Below, piece after piece: positions 43,912 to 56,293 of a DNA stretch of 64,000 nucleotides. The stretch spans positions 514,223,772 through 514,287,771 of the forward strand of contig JASDDO010000001.1 in assembly GCA_030015575.1 (NCBI GenBank), read 5' to 3'. Made by a program: the position numbers and the translations under genes. The DNA comes from Agapanthus africanus (taxonomy: Eukaryota; Streptophyta; Magnoliopsida; Asparagales; Amaryllidaceae). Numbering within the stretch: the first letter of the stretch is position 1; every line of letters starts with the position of its first letter. Below the pieces are notes generated by a model. The model did no database searches. It saw nothing but the letters and a program-made list of their open reading frames with translations, and was not told where the DNA came from.

Positions 43912-44034
43912 CAAGCTCCTTCTTGTAATTATGGAGTGAAATAAATACTTAAAGAGATATCTGCCGTAATAAATACTCCAAATATACATTGAATTTAAAT
44001 CAATTCTTTGTACTTTAAAAATGGAGTTGTTACA

Positions 44035-44039
44035 ATGAC
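44035..44039. other. G1 target-site duplication, right (ATGAC)
   Basis: It matches 12146-12150. It also supplies the ATG of the G2 gag frame (ATG ACT ATG GGG). Confidence 0.92.
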
Positions 44040-44808
44040 TATGGGGACTCAGAGTGATGCAGCGAGGGCCGAGGTCAGAGTTGGCTCGGGTGAGACGAAT
44101 ACTGACCAGGATGGCACTCTAGTTGCACAGGTGCAGACAGACCAGCCTTCAACATATAGTATCGATAGGCTTGTGGCAGAGATGCAGGACTTCCGCCAGA
44201 CTATGAGTTCACTGGTTGATGTTGTTTGGGAGCTACGACAGGAGGTTGTCACCCCTGTTACTCAGTTGTTCCTTGGGATCAGCATGCAGTAGTCCGTCAC
44301 CTATATAGCACTAGTGGTTGCAGCTCCAGTTGACGAGGCACATATTCCAGAGATTCTGAGAGTTCCAGGACAGTGGAGGACTCATACCAGTGTACCAGCC
44401 CAGAGACAGAGGTTTGGTCGTCGAGACAGATTTCATGGCCGTCGCGGGAGTAGCAGAGGCTTTGGACAAGGACAGTCGTTCAGCACTCATCCTCAGGTGG
44501 GTCAGCAGTCAGCGCGTGGATGTTTTCGATGCGGAAGCCTTCAGCACTTCATCAGGGATTGTTCCTTAGCACCTCGTCAGGATCATATTCAGAGAGGTCA
44601 TGGACGTGGAAGGTTCGCTCAGAGGAGTCAGTCTACCAGAGGAGTTCAGCCAGTTGTGGGTAGGGGGCAGACACAGGAGTTCGCTTCTACTCATCGGGAC
44701 GCGCAGGCGTCCAATGTGGAGTTTTCAGGTATCCTTAATTCGCATATTCTTTTGATGTATTCATTTGTTTTTCACCTTGTGCCGTGGTTGGGACGAGAGT
44801 TGTGTTAG
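44035..44808 (+). pseudogene. gag: G2 gag, missing its capsid core
   Basis: The frame begins MTMGTQSDAARAEV and runs 85 codons to a TAG at 44290. A second open stretch (44314-44808) carries a basic Arg/Gly/Gln-rich region and one zinc knuckle, C-FR-C-GSLQ-H-FIRD-C (C-x2-C-x4-H-x4-C, about 44522-44563). The two parts together are far shorter than a usual gypsy Gag, and the capsid region expected between them is absent, suggesting a deletion near 44290. The start codon was captured in the G1 target-site duplication. Confidence 0.82.
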
Positions 44809-47647
44809 GTAGATTAGCCATTTTTTGTGTTAACTTCTGTCAGCGATTCTTTTGTTGCGTGACACGTATCTCAGTTGTGTGCCAATCGGATAGGAGATAA
44901 AGATTCGTCCGTCGTTTTGGTCCTTCTTGAGATGTTGGATTTGACGTTCTCCTGGGCACGGACTGGTTAGCTACGTGCTAGGCGTCTGTGGACTACCGTG
45001 AGGAAACAGTCAGGAATTGTTTTTCCCGGCGAGTCAATTCTTGTTGTGCGGGTGGATAGTTGTGCCACCTCTCACAGCTTGAATTCCGCCTTTTTCGCTA
45101 GTCGTTCTTTGAGGAGATGTCGTGGATTCTTGGTGTTCATTAGTGATACCGAAGCCACAGTGGGTTTGTTGGACCGATTTTCCTTTCGTGCGAGAGTTTT
45201 CCGACGTTGTTCCAGATGAGCCGACGAAGCTTAGGGAGCTAAAGGATCAGCTGCAGAGTTGTTTTGTTGGGGAGTTTCGTGCGTCTGAGTGTTTCATTTT
45301 TGGAAGCTCCTATTTTTGTTCGTCAAGGAGAAAGACGGAAGTTTAAGGTTGTGTGTCGACGGATCGTTAATTGAACCGGCTTACGGTACGGATAGGTATC
45401 CTTTACCTCGCAGTGACGATTTCTTCGATCAGCTCCACAGTGCGAGACATTTTCTAAGTTTGTTCAGGATCAGGTCATCATTATTGCAATTCGGAGTGAT
45501 GGCATTCCGAAGACTGCCTTATGCGTGCTACGGGCTTTGTGTGTTTTGGTGAGTCATTGGATTCACTGATGCCCTGGCAGCATTCATAGATGTGATGAAC
45601 CAGATTTCTTCAGGTCGTTCCTCGACCAGTTATTGTTTTGTTATTAAGACATTTTGGTCTATTTAATGTGCCTTGAGGAACAGGAGTAGCACTTGAGGAT
45701 TCGTTTTGCAGGCGTTGGGAGAGCCCCAGCGGTTTGTTAGATTCTTGGAGTGTTTCTTCAGGCTTGGTTGTGTTGACTCCTAGGTCTTGTATTTACGGGA
45801 GACGGTTTTATATGGTTCCGAGGAAGATCGTGGCCGTACATCTTAGGCCCAGGCTTGTGCGCAGGACGGAGGTCCACAGATATTGGGCTTAGTAGGTTTT
45901 TACCGCCGTTTCGTGCAGGATTGCTAGAGTAGTGCTGCACCGTCGACTGAATGGACCGGGAGGGAGGTTTCTTTTCCTTCGACTGAGGCATGTGTGCAGA
46001 GTTTTCGACAGTTGAGGATTTGGTTAACAACTGCATCAGTTCTTTCTTTGCTTCCTGGTTCGGGCAACTTTGTTATTTAACTGTAATGTTTCTTGAGTGG
46101 GGCTCGAGGGTGTACTGAGGGACACTATAGAGTTATCACTTTTGCTTCCCTACAATTGGAGGAAGTAAGAGAAGGATATCCCACTCATGACCTGGAGATG
46201 GCCGCGGTGGTTTTGCGTTGGGGATTTGGAGGCACTACAAGTTCGAGAGTCATATCAGATTTTCACGGACCACCAGAGCTAAATGTACATCTTCCTGCAG
46301 CGGATTTTTGATTGTTGTGATAGTCTTCTGCAGATTTACAGTTCTTGTGCGATCGTTGAGTACAGCTTGAGTTCGTCTCTACTGAGGGGACAGCTTGCTC
46401 ATGTCCGCGCCCGACCACTTTTCTTTAATCGCTTTCGCGAGACAATGCCCGCCGATGCTCGTTCGTCAGAGATACTTGAGCATACTCGGCTGGGTAATGA
46501 TTCAGAATCCTTGAGTTATGACACGGTGTGCTAAGTTAGGGACGCGTTTGTGTACCTGATATTATCGGGTAGAGACGTGAAATTCTAGGACAGGCACATC
46601 AATCAACTCTATGTTTCCACTCGAGTTCCACCAACATTGACGTGACGTGTGTGATAGTTACGGGTGGCAAGGGATGTAAATAGAAGCTTTGGGTTTCGTT
46701 TCAACGTGTCTATCTTATTGTGTTCTTGGGTTGAGCATCTGAGGCCGGCTGGAGAGTTGCAACCTTTAACCGTTCCGAAGTAGGAGTGGGAGCAGATCTC
46801 CATGAATTTCGTTATGGTGTCTACCCAGGTTAGTTAGGGTGTGACTCCATTCGGATTCTTGTCGTCCGGTTTTACTCAGTTTGCTCAGTTATTCTTTATT
46901 AAGTTGTGCGTTTTTGTTACTTGTTGTCAGCGGTTGGGATCGTCACTCGCCATTGTTAGGATTCTCTTTCGATAGCTGTTATCAGGAGACACTCCAATTG
47001 GCAACCTTTAGGTTTAGGGGTTAGGTCATGTCGATCACCAGTCTGTTGTTGTCTGACTCTGCGTAAGTAGGATTTTGGACCCCAGCTAGTCTAGAGACTT
47101 CGGAGATGATCCAGTTGATTCGGGTCAGGATGAGAGTAGCCCAACGCAAATAGAGGTCTTATGCCGACTGTGTTGGTCGTAGACTAAAGTGCGCAATGTC
47201 AAATCATGTATTCCTACGGATTTTTCCGATAAATGACGTGTTGAGTTTTGGGAAGCTTATCCCAGGATTTAGGTCCTTCTGAGATCCTTTAAGCGAGTTA
47301 GTTTCGTTGCCTTTAATTTGGCACTTCCGCCCAGATTATTGAGTTTTCACTTCGTATTCTTTGTGATGATACTCTACAATTACCTTCATGACCTTTCTCA
47401 CATGATTTGGCACCAGATCATTAGGCTTGGAAGCGATCGTTTCGCTCACGGGCAGCCATTGTGTTAAGGGCCCGGCAAGTGGAGGAACGTCGGTCAAGGG
47501 TCTTGCCATCTATGAAGAGTTTTCTTGGACGTAGCCATATAGTGAGGTAATCACTTGGGAGGCTACGAGCGAGATTTGAGAGTTGTAATCTTCTCTTTGA
47601 AGGTACGCGTAGCAGTATATTTTTAATTTCGGGGACGAATTTCTTTT
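44809..47647 (+). pseudogene. pol: G2 gypsy pol, heavily frameshifted
   Basis: Recognisable pieces in order: pre-RT REFSDVVPDE (about 45190-45220), RT start KEKDGSLRLCVD and DRYPLPRSDDFFDQL (about 45320-45440), RNase H FASLQLEEVREGYPTHDLEMAAVV (about 46140-46215), integrase RPAGELQPLTVP (about 46740-46775), and the usual 3' end GGGGACGAATTTCTTTTAAG. Gaps and frame changes separate all of these, so no product is possible. It was once a chromovirus-like pol. Confidence 0.82.
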
Positions 47648-47658
47648 AAGGGGGGAAG
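47648..47658 (+). other. G2 polypurine tract
   Basis: AAGGGGGGAAG precedes the LTR start TGTAACACC at 47661. Confidence 0.8.
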
Positions 47659-47932
47659 ATTGTAACACCTTAGAATGTGTTTTGTGGATAATTATATTTT
47701 AATATATGGTTTTTAATAAAAAGTTTACCAAATTGATTTTTAATTATTTTATCCTATTTAATGAATATTTTATTAGATTTTTCCTAGGCTTGCACACACT
47801 TGTGCATGATAACTAGGGTGTTAATTTGGGGTTTATCCATGATTAGTAAACATGGTGAACTAACCATTTTTTTTCTAATCTAGTTTTTAATAATTTATAT
47901 TAAATGTTTTGGGGTTTATTGTGCATGGTTGT

Positions 47933-47942
47933 TATAAAATAA
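47933..47942 (+). promoter_or_regulatory. TATA box, G2 middle LTR
   Basis: TATAAAATAA about 270 bases into the LTR; also present in the last LTR at 51741-51750. Confidence 0.5.
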
Positions 47943-48137
47943 AAAAGGGTTTTTTTAAAAATGAATTATTTTGTTGAAGTGTTTACCATGGGAAAGAGAG
48001 AGAGAGTTGAGCATGGTGCTACATGGTTTTAGACTATGCCTCATTAATGAGGGAAGAGAAAGAGAAGGGGGGTCTTTGATTTCTCTCATTTCTCCCTCTC
48101 ATTTTCTTTTCTCATTCTCTCATACTCTCTCTCTCTC

Positions 48138-48300
48138 ACACACACACACACACAACAACAGAGCAACAGCAACAGCAGCCCCAGGAGCAAGCAGCAGCAA
48201 CACCAGAAGCAATATCAGCAGCAGAGAAGCATCAGCATCAGCACACAACAGCAACAGCAGCTTCTGCAACAGCAACAGCAGGAGCCCAGCAACTTGCAGC
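48138..48300 (+). repeat. AC/CAG simple repeats in G2 LTR
   Basis: A run of CA dinucleotides is followed by AACAGCAACAGCAGC-type sequence. The corresponding tract in the last LTR is at about 51936-52080. Confidence 0.8.
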
Positions 48301-50368
48301 AGCTCTTCTTCCTCCATACACTTCTTCTCCTGCTTCTTAGGGTTCTATAAGGTATATTTTCTGAACTCATTTCCCCTTATTTCTTAGCTTGTGTGTAGTT
48401 TAGCGTCGGTTTGCATTTAAAGTTAGTTTAGTGCTAATTATGATGATTTGTGTGGAATTCTAGTTAGAATGTGATTGAGTTGGTTAACCTAGCTTATTTT
48501 AGTGTTATTAGGACCACTTTAACTAGGAATTTACCCAGATTTCACTAAAATACCATAGAGTTTACATTTGTGTGCAAATTAGCGTTTTTATGCGATATAT
48601 TATCTTTCTATGATCTGCTATTGGCACGGACTCTTCAGGATAAATTTGAGAATACTGGAGCATGCTCACGCGCGTTTAGTTCGTGTCGCGGTAGTTTTAG
48701 ACGCGTATACACACGTTTAAGCGTATCATGCACACGCGCGTTTAGTTCGCGACGTGAGTTTCTCGTTTAGTGTCGATATCGCGTTTTGAGAGATATTTGG
48801 CTTATATATGGAATTCTTGTTTCGTTTTCAGGTTTGCAGGCGGGTACTACGGACACTGCTACAGAGGGGAAGAGATGGTAGGATTCACCTAGCTTGGAGC
48901 GTAGGTGAGTAGATTTAACATCTACAGGGGAATCGTCCGCATGGCGTTATGCGTCTGGGCTAGAATTCTAATACTTGTCGCATATTCTACGCCATTGTTA
49001 GAATTGCGTCTTTACCCTATTTCTTTGATATAGTTGTACTGTGAATAGTAGCCGTAAGACACTGCACATATTATTGACGGTTCATGTTGCACGAGCACGG
49101 GTTGTATGCTACACACACACCGTCAATAATTGCCATGTCACACGCAAACCATTATAGATATTATATTACTTATCACATTTGACATTTAGCTACAGAGATA
49201 CCTTGCTCATATTTTACTTATACCCAGTGGGGTATACCACATCATTTACTTATAGGAAGACACCTATACTTAGCTGTACCTTATTGATTTCGCATACATC
49301 TGGTTTCAGCTACATATTTTCATTTATATGCTCGCATTTCAGATATATCGCACATATTTATTCATGGATTTGCGCATTGTTATTTAGATTTTACATGATG
49401 TTTTCTGGATTTGGGAACCGCGGGAGTTCGTGAAATTATACATACATTGAAAAACCCGGTTTCCTTGATATGATATTTGCGCAGCCACCATGAGATTTAT
49501 CGGTTCTGATTTTATACCCCATACGAGGAGTGGATGCCGTATGAGGGTACATGGTGGGGCCCGGTATGATTCCCCACGGCAAGATGATCGATGGACTTTG
49601 CCGATTGAGCCTGGAGGCGGGCGAGTACCTACCGGTGACAGTACCAATGATTCGGCGGGGACCATGGAGATACCGTTGGGAGTCATGTACGTATGGATAC
49701 GTGGGAAGGCAAGGGTCAGAGCTAGGCACTCGTGCTTTCCGGGATAGCGTATGATACGTACCTATCAGGATGCTAGTCTTGGTGACAGCATCTGATAGAT
49801 CAGGATTTCTGTGTCGATTCTTGGCACATTGTTTTCATGATATTTCTTTTAACACTTTTGTATATAAAACAGGGGATTTAGCCATTGTTATATATACCCT
49901 TACACCAATATTAGGGGAGTGGGACGCTAATATATGTGTATTGACCCCATCATATTTATTTCTGCAAATATATATTTAGGATACTAGAATCTTACTTGAG
50001 ATTTGACTTGGGATATTAGGTGATTCATTGAGATTGGATACCGGATACATATGAGATTGTCGATTTGTACATTCGGGATATAGGAGATTATTCGATATTG
50101 TACATTGAGGAGATGTGAGACTTATATGATATGAGAGCCCAACTTGGGGGCTGATTTGAGGAATTGTGAATTTGAGTGTCTTGATGGATTGTGATCCTAC
50201 CACGATGTCAGGATTCTGTGGAAATAACATATTTCACTCCATACCTCATGCCTATATACTTAGGCACTGTTCCATGTATTAGGAGTACCTGTTAGTGTAC
50301 CCTTCATGATTGCTGCATATCTACATTCTCATATCCCTATTGGATGATTATTGCATACTATTGTCATG

Positions 50369-51466
50369 TTATCGGGTAGAGACATGAAATCCTAGGACAG
50401 GCACATCAGTAAACTCTCTGTTTCCACTCGAGTTCCACCAACATTAACGTGACTTGTGTGATAGTTATGGGTGGCAAGGGATGTAAATAGAAGCTTTGGG
50501 TTTCGTTTCAACGTGTCTATCTTGTTGTGTGCTTGGGTTGAGCATCTGAGGCCGGCTGGAGAGTTGCAACCTTTAACCGTTCCGAAATTGGAGTGGGAGC
50601 AGATCTCCATGAATTTAGTTATGGTGTCTACCCAGGTTATTCAGGGTGTGACTCCATTCGGATTCTTATTGTCCTGTTTTACTCAGTTTGCTCAGTTGTT
50701 CTTTGTTAAGTTGTGCGTTTGTGTTACTTGTTGTCAGCAGTTAGGATCGTCACTCGCCGTTGTTAGGATTCTATTTCGATAGCTGTTATCAGGAGACACT
50801 CCAATTGGCAACCTTTAGGTTTAGGGGTTAGATCGTGTCGATCACCAGTCTGTTGTTGTTTGACTTTGCGTAAGTAGGATTTTGGACCCCAGCTAGTTTA
50901 GAGACTTCGGAGATGATCCAGTTGATTCGGGTCAGGATGATAGTAGCCCAGTGCAAATAGAGGTCTTAAGCCGACTGTGTTGGTCGTAAACTTAAGTGCG
51001 CAATGGCAAATCATGTATTCCTGCGGATTTTTCCGATAAATGACGTGTTAAGTTTTGGGAAGCTTATCCCAGGATTTAGGTCCTTCTGAGATCCTTTAAG
51101 CGAGTTAGTTTCGTTGCCTTTAATTTGGCACTTCTGCCCAGATTATTGAGTTTTCAACCCGTATTCCTTGTGATGATACTCTACAATTACCTTCATAACC
51201 TTTCTCACATGATTTGGCACCAGATCATTGGGCTTGGAAGCAATCGTTTCGCTCACGGGAAGCCATTATGTTAAGGGCCCGGCAAGTGGAGGAACGCCGG
51301 TCAAGGGTCTTGCCATCTGTGAAGGGTTTTCTTGGATGTTGCCGTATAGTGAGGTAATCACTTGGGAGGCTGCGAGCGAGATTTGAGAGTTGTAATCTTC
51401 TCTTTGAAGGTACGCGTAGCAGTATATTTTTAAATTCGGGGACGAATTTCTTTTAAGGGGGAAGAT
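50369..51466 (+). pseudogene. Second copy of the G2 pol 3' end
   Basis: It repeats 46562-47660 (RPAGELQPLTVPKLEWEQISMN at about 50540-50610; ending GGGGACGAATTTCTTTTAAGGGGG). It is not an independent gene; it is what remains of an internal region between two LTRs. Confidence 0.85.
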
Positions 51467-54400
51467 TCTAACAACTTAGAATGTGTTTTGTGGATAATTA
51501 TATTTTAATATATGGTTTTTAATAAAAAGTTTACCAAATTGATTTTTAATTATTTTATCCTATTTAATGAATATTTTATTAGATTTTTCCTATGCTTGCA
51601 CACACTTTAGCATGATAACGAGAGTGTTAATTTGGGGTTTATCCATGATTAGTAAACATGGTGAACTAACCATTTTTTTTTCCTAATCTAGTTTTTAATA
51701 ATTTATATTAAATGTTTTGGGGTTTATTGTGCATGGTTGTTATAAAATAAAAAAGGGTTTTTTTTAAAATGAATTCTTTTGTTGAAGTGTTTACCATGGG
51801 GGAGAGAGAGAGAGTTGAGCATGGTGCTACATGGTTTTAGACCATGCCTCATTAATGAGGGAAGAAAAAGAGAAGGGGGGTCTTTGATTTCTCTCATTTC
51901 TCCCTCTCATTTTCTTTTCTCATTCTCTCATACTCACACACACACACACACAACAACAGAGCAACAGCAGCAGCAGCCCCAGGAGCAAGCAGCAGCAACA
52001 CCAGAAGCAACATCAGCAGCAGAGAAGCAACAGCATCAGCACACAACAGCAACAGCAGCTTCTGCAACAGCAGCTTACAGCAGCTCTTCTTCCTCCATAC
52101 ACTTCTTCTCCTGCTTCTTAGGGTTCTATAAGGTATATTTTCTGAACTCATTTCCCCTTATTGCTTAGCTTGTGTGTAGTTTAGCGTCGGTTTACGTTTA
52201 AAGTTAGTTTAGTGCTAATTATGGTGATTTGTGTGGAATTCTGATTAGAATGTGATTGAGTTGGTTGACCTAGCTTATTTTAATGTTATTAGGACCACTT
52301 TAACTAGGAATTTACCCAGATTTCACTAAAATATCATAGGGTTTACATTTGTGTGCAAATTGGCGTTTTTATGCGATATATTAGCTTTCTGTGATCTGCT
52401 ATTGGCCCGGACTCTTCAGGATAAATTTGAGAATACTGGAGCATGCTCACTAAGTATAGACAACAACACCAGAACACGAGCCCCTATCTCCAAAGCTTGG
52501 CCCCAGATTTAATCAATCTGGCCGCAATTTGCGGCCAGGAAGAGGGGTGGGGTCTTGGGGTTTTGGGTACTGTAGCAGCAGCAACACCAGAAGCAACATC
52601 AGCAGCAGCCCCAGGAGCAAGCAGCAGCAACACCAGAAGCAACATCAGCAGCAGAGAAGCAACAGCATCAGCACACAACAGCAACAGCAGCTTCTGCAAC
52701 AGCAGCTTGCAGCAGCTCTTCTTCCTCCATACACTTCTTCTCCTGCTTCTTAGGGTTCTATAAGGTATATTTTCTGAACTCATTTCCCCTTATTGCTTAG
52801 CTTGTGTGTAGTTTAGCGTCGGTTTACGTTTAAAGTTAGTTTAGTGCTAATTATGGTGATTTGTGTGGAATTCTGATTAGAATGTGATTGAGTTGGTTGA
52901 CCTAGCTTATTTTAATGTTATTAGGACAACTTTAACTAGGAATTTACCCAGATTTCACTAAAATACCATAGGGTTTACATTTATGTGCAAATTGGCGTTT
53001 TTATGCGATATATTAGCTTTCTATGATCTGCTATTGGCCCGGACTCTTCAGGATAAATTTGAGAATACTGGAGCATGCTCACTAAGTATAGACAACAACA
53101 CCAGAACACGAGCCCCTATCTCCAAAGCTTGGCCCCAGATTTAATCAATCTGGCCGCAATTTGCGGCCAGGAAGAGGGGTGGGGTCTTGGGGTTTTGGGT
53201 ACTGTAGTCTGCTGTGATTTGTAATGTTTTGGCATGTGTAGATTTGTAAGATTTGACCTGTAGGAAAATCTGGGACAATATATCGTATTTCGTGTTGGTT
53301 GTGTTTGTGTGATACGCGCGATACATGAGTGGGTTCTGCGATCCAGCGTATCGCGGCGTGTCGCGGTAGTTTTAGACGCGTATACACACGTTTAAGCGTA
53401 TCATGCACACGCGCGTTTTGTTCGCGACGTGAGTTTCTTGTTTAGTGTCGATATCGCGTTTTGAGAGATATTTGGCTTATATATGGAATTCTTGTTTCGT
53501 TTTCAGGTTTGCAGGCGGGGACTACGGACACTGCTACAGAGGGGAAGAGATGGTAGGATTCACCTAGCTTGGAGCGTAGGTGAGTAGATTTAACATCTAC
53601 AGGGGAATCGCCCGCATGGCGTTATGCGTTTGGGCTAGAATTCTAATACTTGTCGCATATTCTACGTCATTGTTAGAATTGCGCATTTACCCTATTTCTT
53701 TGATATAGTTGTACTGTGACTAGTAGCCGTAGGACACTGCACATATTATTGACGGTTCATGTTGCACGAGCACGGGTTGTATGCTACACACACACCGTCA
53801 ATAATTGCCATGTCACACACAAACCATTATAGATATTATATTACTTATCACATTTGACATTTAGCTACAGAGATACCTTGCTCATATTTTACTTATACCC
53901 AGTGGGGTATACCACATCATTTACTTATAGGAAGACGCATATACTTAGCTGTACCTTATTGATTTCGCATACATCTGGTTTCAGCTACATATTTTCATTT
54001 GTATGCTCGCATTTCAGATATATCGCACATATTTATTCCTGGATTTGTGTATTATTATTTGGATTTTACATGATGTTTTCTGGATTTGGGAACCGCGGGA
54101 GTTCATGAAATTTTGCATACATTGAAAAACCCGGTTTCCTTGATATGATATTTGCGTAGCCACCATGAGATTTATCGGTTCTGATTTTATACCCCATACG
54201 AGAAGTGGGTGCCGTATGAGGGTACATGGTGGGGCCCGGTATGGTTCCCCTCGGAAAGATGATCGATGGACTTTGCCGATTGAGCCTGGAGGCGGGCGAG
54301 TGCCTACCGGTGACAGTACCAATGACTCGGCGGGGACCATGGAGATACCGTTGGGAGTCATGTATGTATGGATAAGTGGGAAGGCGAGGGTCAGAGCTAG

Positions 54401-55817
54401 GCACTCGTGCTTTCCGGGAAAGCGTATGATACGTACCTATCAGGATGCTAGTCTTGGTGACGACATCTGATAGATCAGGATTTCTGTGTCGATTCTTGGC
54501 ACACTGTTTTCATGATATTTCTTTTAACGCTTTTGTATATATAACCGAGGATTTACCCGTTGTTATATATACCCTTACACCAATATTAGTGGAGTGGGAC
54601 ACTAATATATGTGTATTGACCCCATCATATTTATTTCTGCAAATATATATTTAGGATGCTAGAATCTTACTTGAGATTTGACTTAGGATATTAGGTGATT
54701 CATTGAGATTGGATACTGGATACATATGAGATTGTCGATTTGTACATTCTGGATATAGGAGATTATTCGATATTGTACATTGAGGAGATGTGAGACTTAT
54801 ATGATATGAGAGCCCAACTTGGGGGCTGATTTGAGGAATTGTGAATTTGAGTGTCTTGATGGATTGTGATCCTACCACGATGTCAGGATTCCATGGAAAT
54901 TACATATTTCACTCCATACCTCATACCTATTTACTTATGCACTGTTCCATGTATTAGGAGTACCTGTTAGTGTACCCTTCATGATTGCTGCATATCTACA
55001 TTCTCATATCCCTATTGCATGATTATTGCATACTATTGTCATGTTATTATTGCTTCGCATATTGATTGTACCTGCTAGTGTACTTTCCATTATTCTGCAT
55101 TCACATGACCTGTTATTACTGTAAATTGCATATCTTAGATTCATGCTATACGTACATACCTGGGATTAGCTGCATATGTTATTTACTATTCACGAGTTGG
55201 CAACTCACCCCCGTTGTGCCACAGTTGTTTTGCAGGGTGTTTCCACAGAGTAGTCGAGGAAGGCTATTCACCTATCATCTTTTGCTACAGATACCGCATC
55301 GGCTCACAGTGTGCTATTTTGCTTAGGTGGGTATTGGTGGTTATCTGTATTTTGTATTGTATATTCGTTGTATCTTGTACTCTCCATATACTATTATGTT
55401 ATTGACTTAGAGACTTGGTAAGGACGATATTGTATATTATTTGTAGATTTGTTGTCTTTTATACAGCTTTCTCTCTATTGTCTTTATTTCTTCGCTACGG
55501 CGTCGTATATTTGTGGTGGTGATTGTTTTCCGCCTTTGAGCGTGTATTTTCTCCCGTTTGGGGATGCTTTATTTATCTTTATTTGTTGTACCCATTTTGG
55601 GGTCAGTTTTTACAGGGGGATGTCGCCAAAATTTTAAAGAAAGAAGTTGGACCTTTTTAAAAATTTTGGGTTGTGATTTAAAATGTTTCAAAACTTTTAT
55701 TTCCATTTCCGTATTTTCATGGTTTAGATTTCTGGGTTTTGGCTTTCTTTTACTGCGTTACGTCTTTAGGCGTTGCGTAGTATTAGGGCCGTCACGTGCC
55801 AATTTCGGGTCGTGACA
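51467..55817 (+). repeat. G2 last LTR, with an internal duplication
   Basis: 4,351 bp. The start is mutated (TCTAAC for TGTAAC); the end is GGTCGTGACA at 55817. It contains a TATA box at 51741-51750, a 632-bp tandem duplication (51977-53208), the uninterrupted E1 target site (53590-53594) and the 12-bp inverted repeat (53745-53805). The next bases, GTAAC, may be the G2 duplication; the partner is out of view. Confidence 0.86.
51977..53208 (+). repeat. 632-bp tandem duplication in the last G2 LTR
   Basis: CCCCAGGAGCAAGCAGCAGC occurs at 51977 and 52609. The near-perfect palindrome CTGGCCGCAA-T-TTGCGGCCAG occurs at 52518-52538 and 53150-53170, exactly 632 bases apart. The middle LTR lacks the palindrome segment. 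Confidence 0.82.
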
Positions 55818-55822
55818 GTAAC

Positions 55823-56293
55823 TCCATCAACCAGACTACTTAGAAGGCCAGTGTATATTTTTTCGACCTTAGAGTCGCGCGCCTGTATTGTTATGGTTTT
55901 TCTCTGGTTTTCTTGAGGATATTGCTTTTCTTGATGAGTTTTGATCCTCGTCCTTCAGCGTTGTATATTATATTGCATTGCGTGGTTGTGTCCGCCAATT
56001 GGCGAAGAGCTAGCTCCCGCTTGGGGATACCTTTATATTATGTATGTTTGTACTCGTTTGAGGCCTATATTTACAAAGGAAACTCTGCCGAAATTTTTGG
56101 AAAAGACTTGATATTTTAAAAATGCATACTACGGCTTATTTTGTTAAACCACTTTCTTTAAAACTAAACTTTTCCTTCTCTCTCTTTTCAAATGGTTTAG
56201 ATTTCTTGGATTTTTGGCTTACTTGAATTAGATGGGGTCCTATAGACTTCATATGATTCAAGTGTCAGTTGCATGCCATTTAGGGTCATGACA
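55823..56293 (+). repeat. Diverged LTR end related to the G2 LTR
   Basis: It shares the order of landmarks with the last 400 bases of the G2 LTR (TTTACAAAGG, GCCGAAATTTT, ATGGTTTAGATTTCT, GGTCATGACA) at much lower identity. It ends in the LTR-like GGTCATGACA, and gag-coding sequence follows immediately. Confidence 0.55.

Larger units (their letters stand above)
12151..44034 (-). mobile_element. G1: complete Ty3/gypsy chromovirus-like element with both LTRs invaded
   Basis: On the minus strand the order is 5' LTR (44034 down to 30813, split by E3), leader, gag, pol with a C-terminal chromodomain, polypurine tract and 3' LTR (25820 down to 12151, split by E2). Leaving out the nested elements and one copy of each duplication, the LTRs are about 3,071 and 3,069 bp. 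They differ at scattered sites and clearly more than the LTRs of E2 or E3, so G1 is older, as nesting requires. Domain order and the chromodomain fit the Tekay/Del side of the chromoviruses. Coding capacity is lost to frameshifts and stops. Confidence 0.92.
41256..44034 (-). repeat. G1 5' LTR, proximal segment
   Basis: It starts with the GTCTT duplication of E3 and continues to the LTR start (minus strand TGTAACAACTCC at 44034). TATA box CTATATAAAC at 43434-43443 (minus); decayed GC-rich repeat at about 43631-43700; tRNA-like A and B boxes at 43899-43911 (TAGCTCATTGGTA) and 43857-43870 (GGAGTTCAAATCCC). No gene is seen. Confidence 0.9.
47661..50372 (+). repeat. G2 middle LTR, 3'-truncated
   Basis: It starts TGTAACACCTTAGAATG. 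A TATA box (TATAAAATAA) lies at 47933-47942, an AC microsatellite and CAG-rich tract at about 48138-48300, the uninterrupted E1 target site at 48915-48919, and the 12-bp inverted repeat at 49070-49130. It stops at CATGTTAT (50372), where it passes directly into pol sequence. About 770 bp of LTR end are missing. The long frame at 47971-48387 is a by-product of the microsatellite. Confidence 0.85.
9683..55817 (+). mobile_element. G2: decayed Ty3/gypsy element, plus strand, host of E1 and G1
   Basis: G2 comprises a 5' LTR part (9683-11896), primer site, leader, the start of gag interrupted by G1 (12151-44034), broken gag and pol (44035-47650), and two LTRs separated by a pol fragment (47661-55817). 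The left part of the 5' LTR is outside the window, beyond E1. Coding regions carry many frameshifts. All three LTR copies share long stretches of sequence and a 12-bp inverted repeat. Confidence 0.88.

Noticed and set aside
47971..48387. 138-codon Ser/Asn-rich frame in the G2 LTR
   Set aside because: It is produced by the AC and CAG simple repeats inside an LTR; opposite-strand Leu-rich frames arise the same way.
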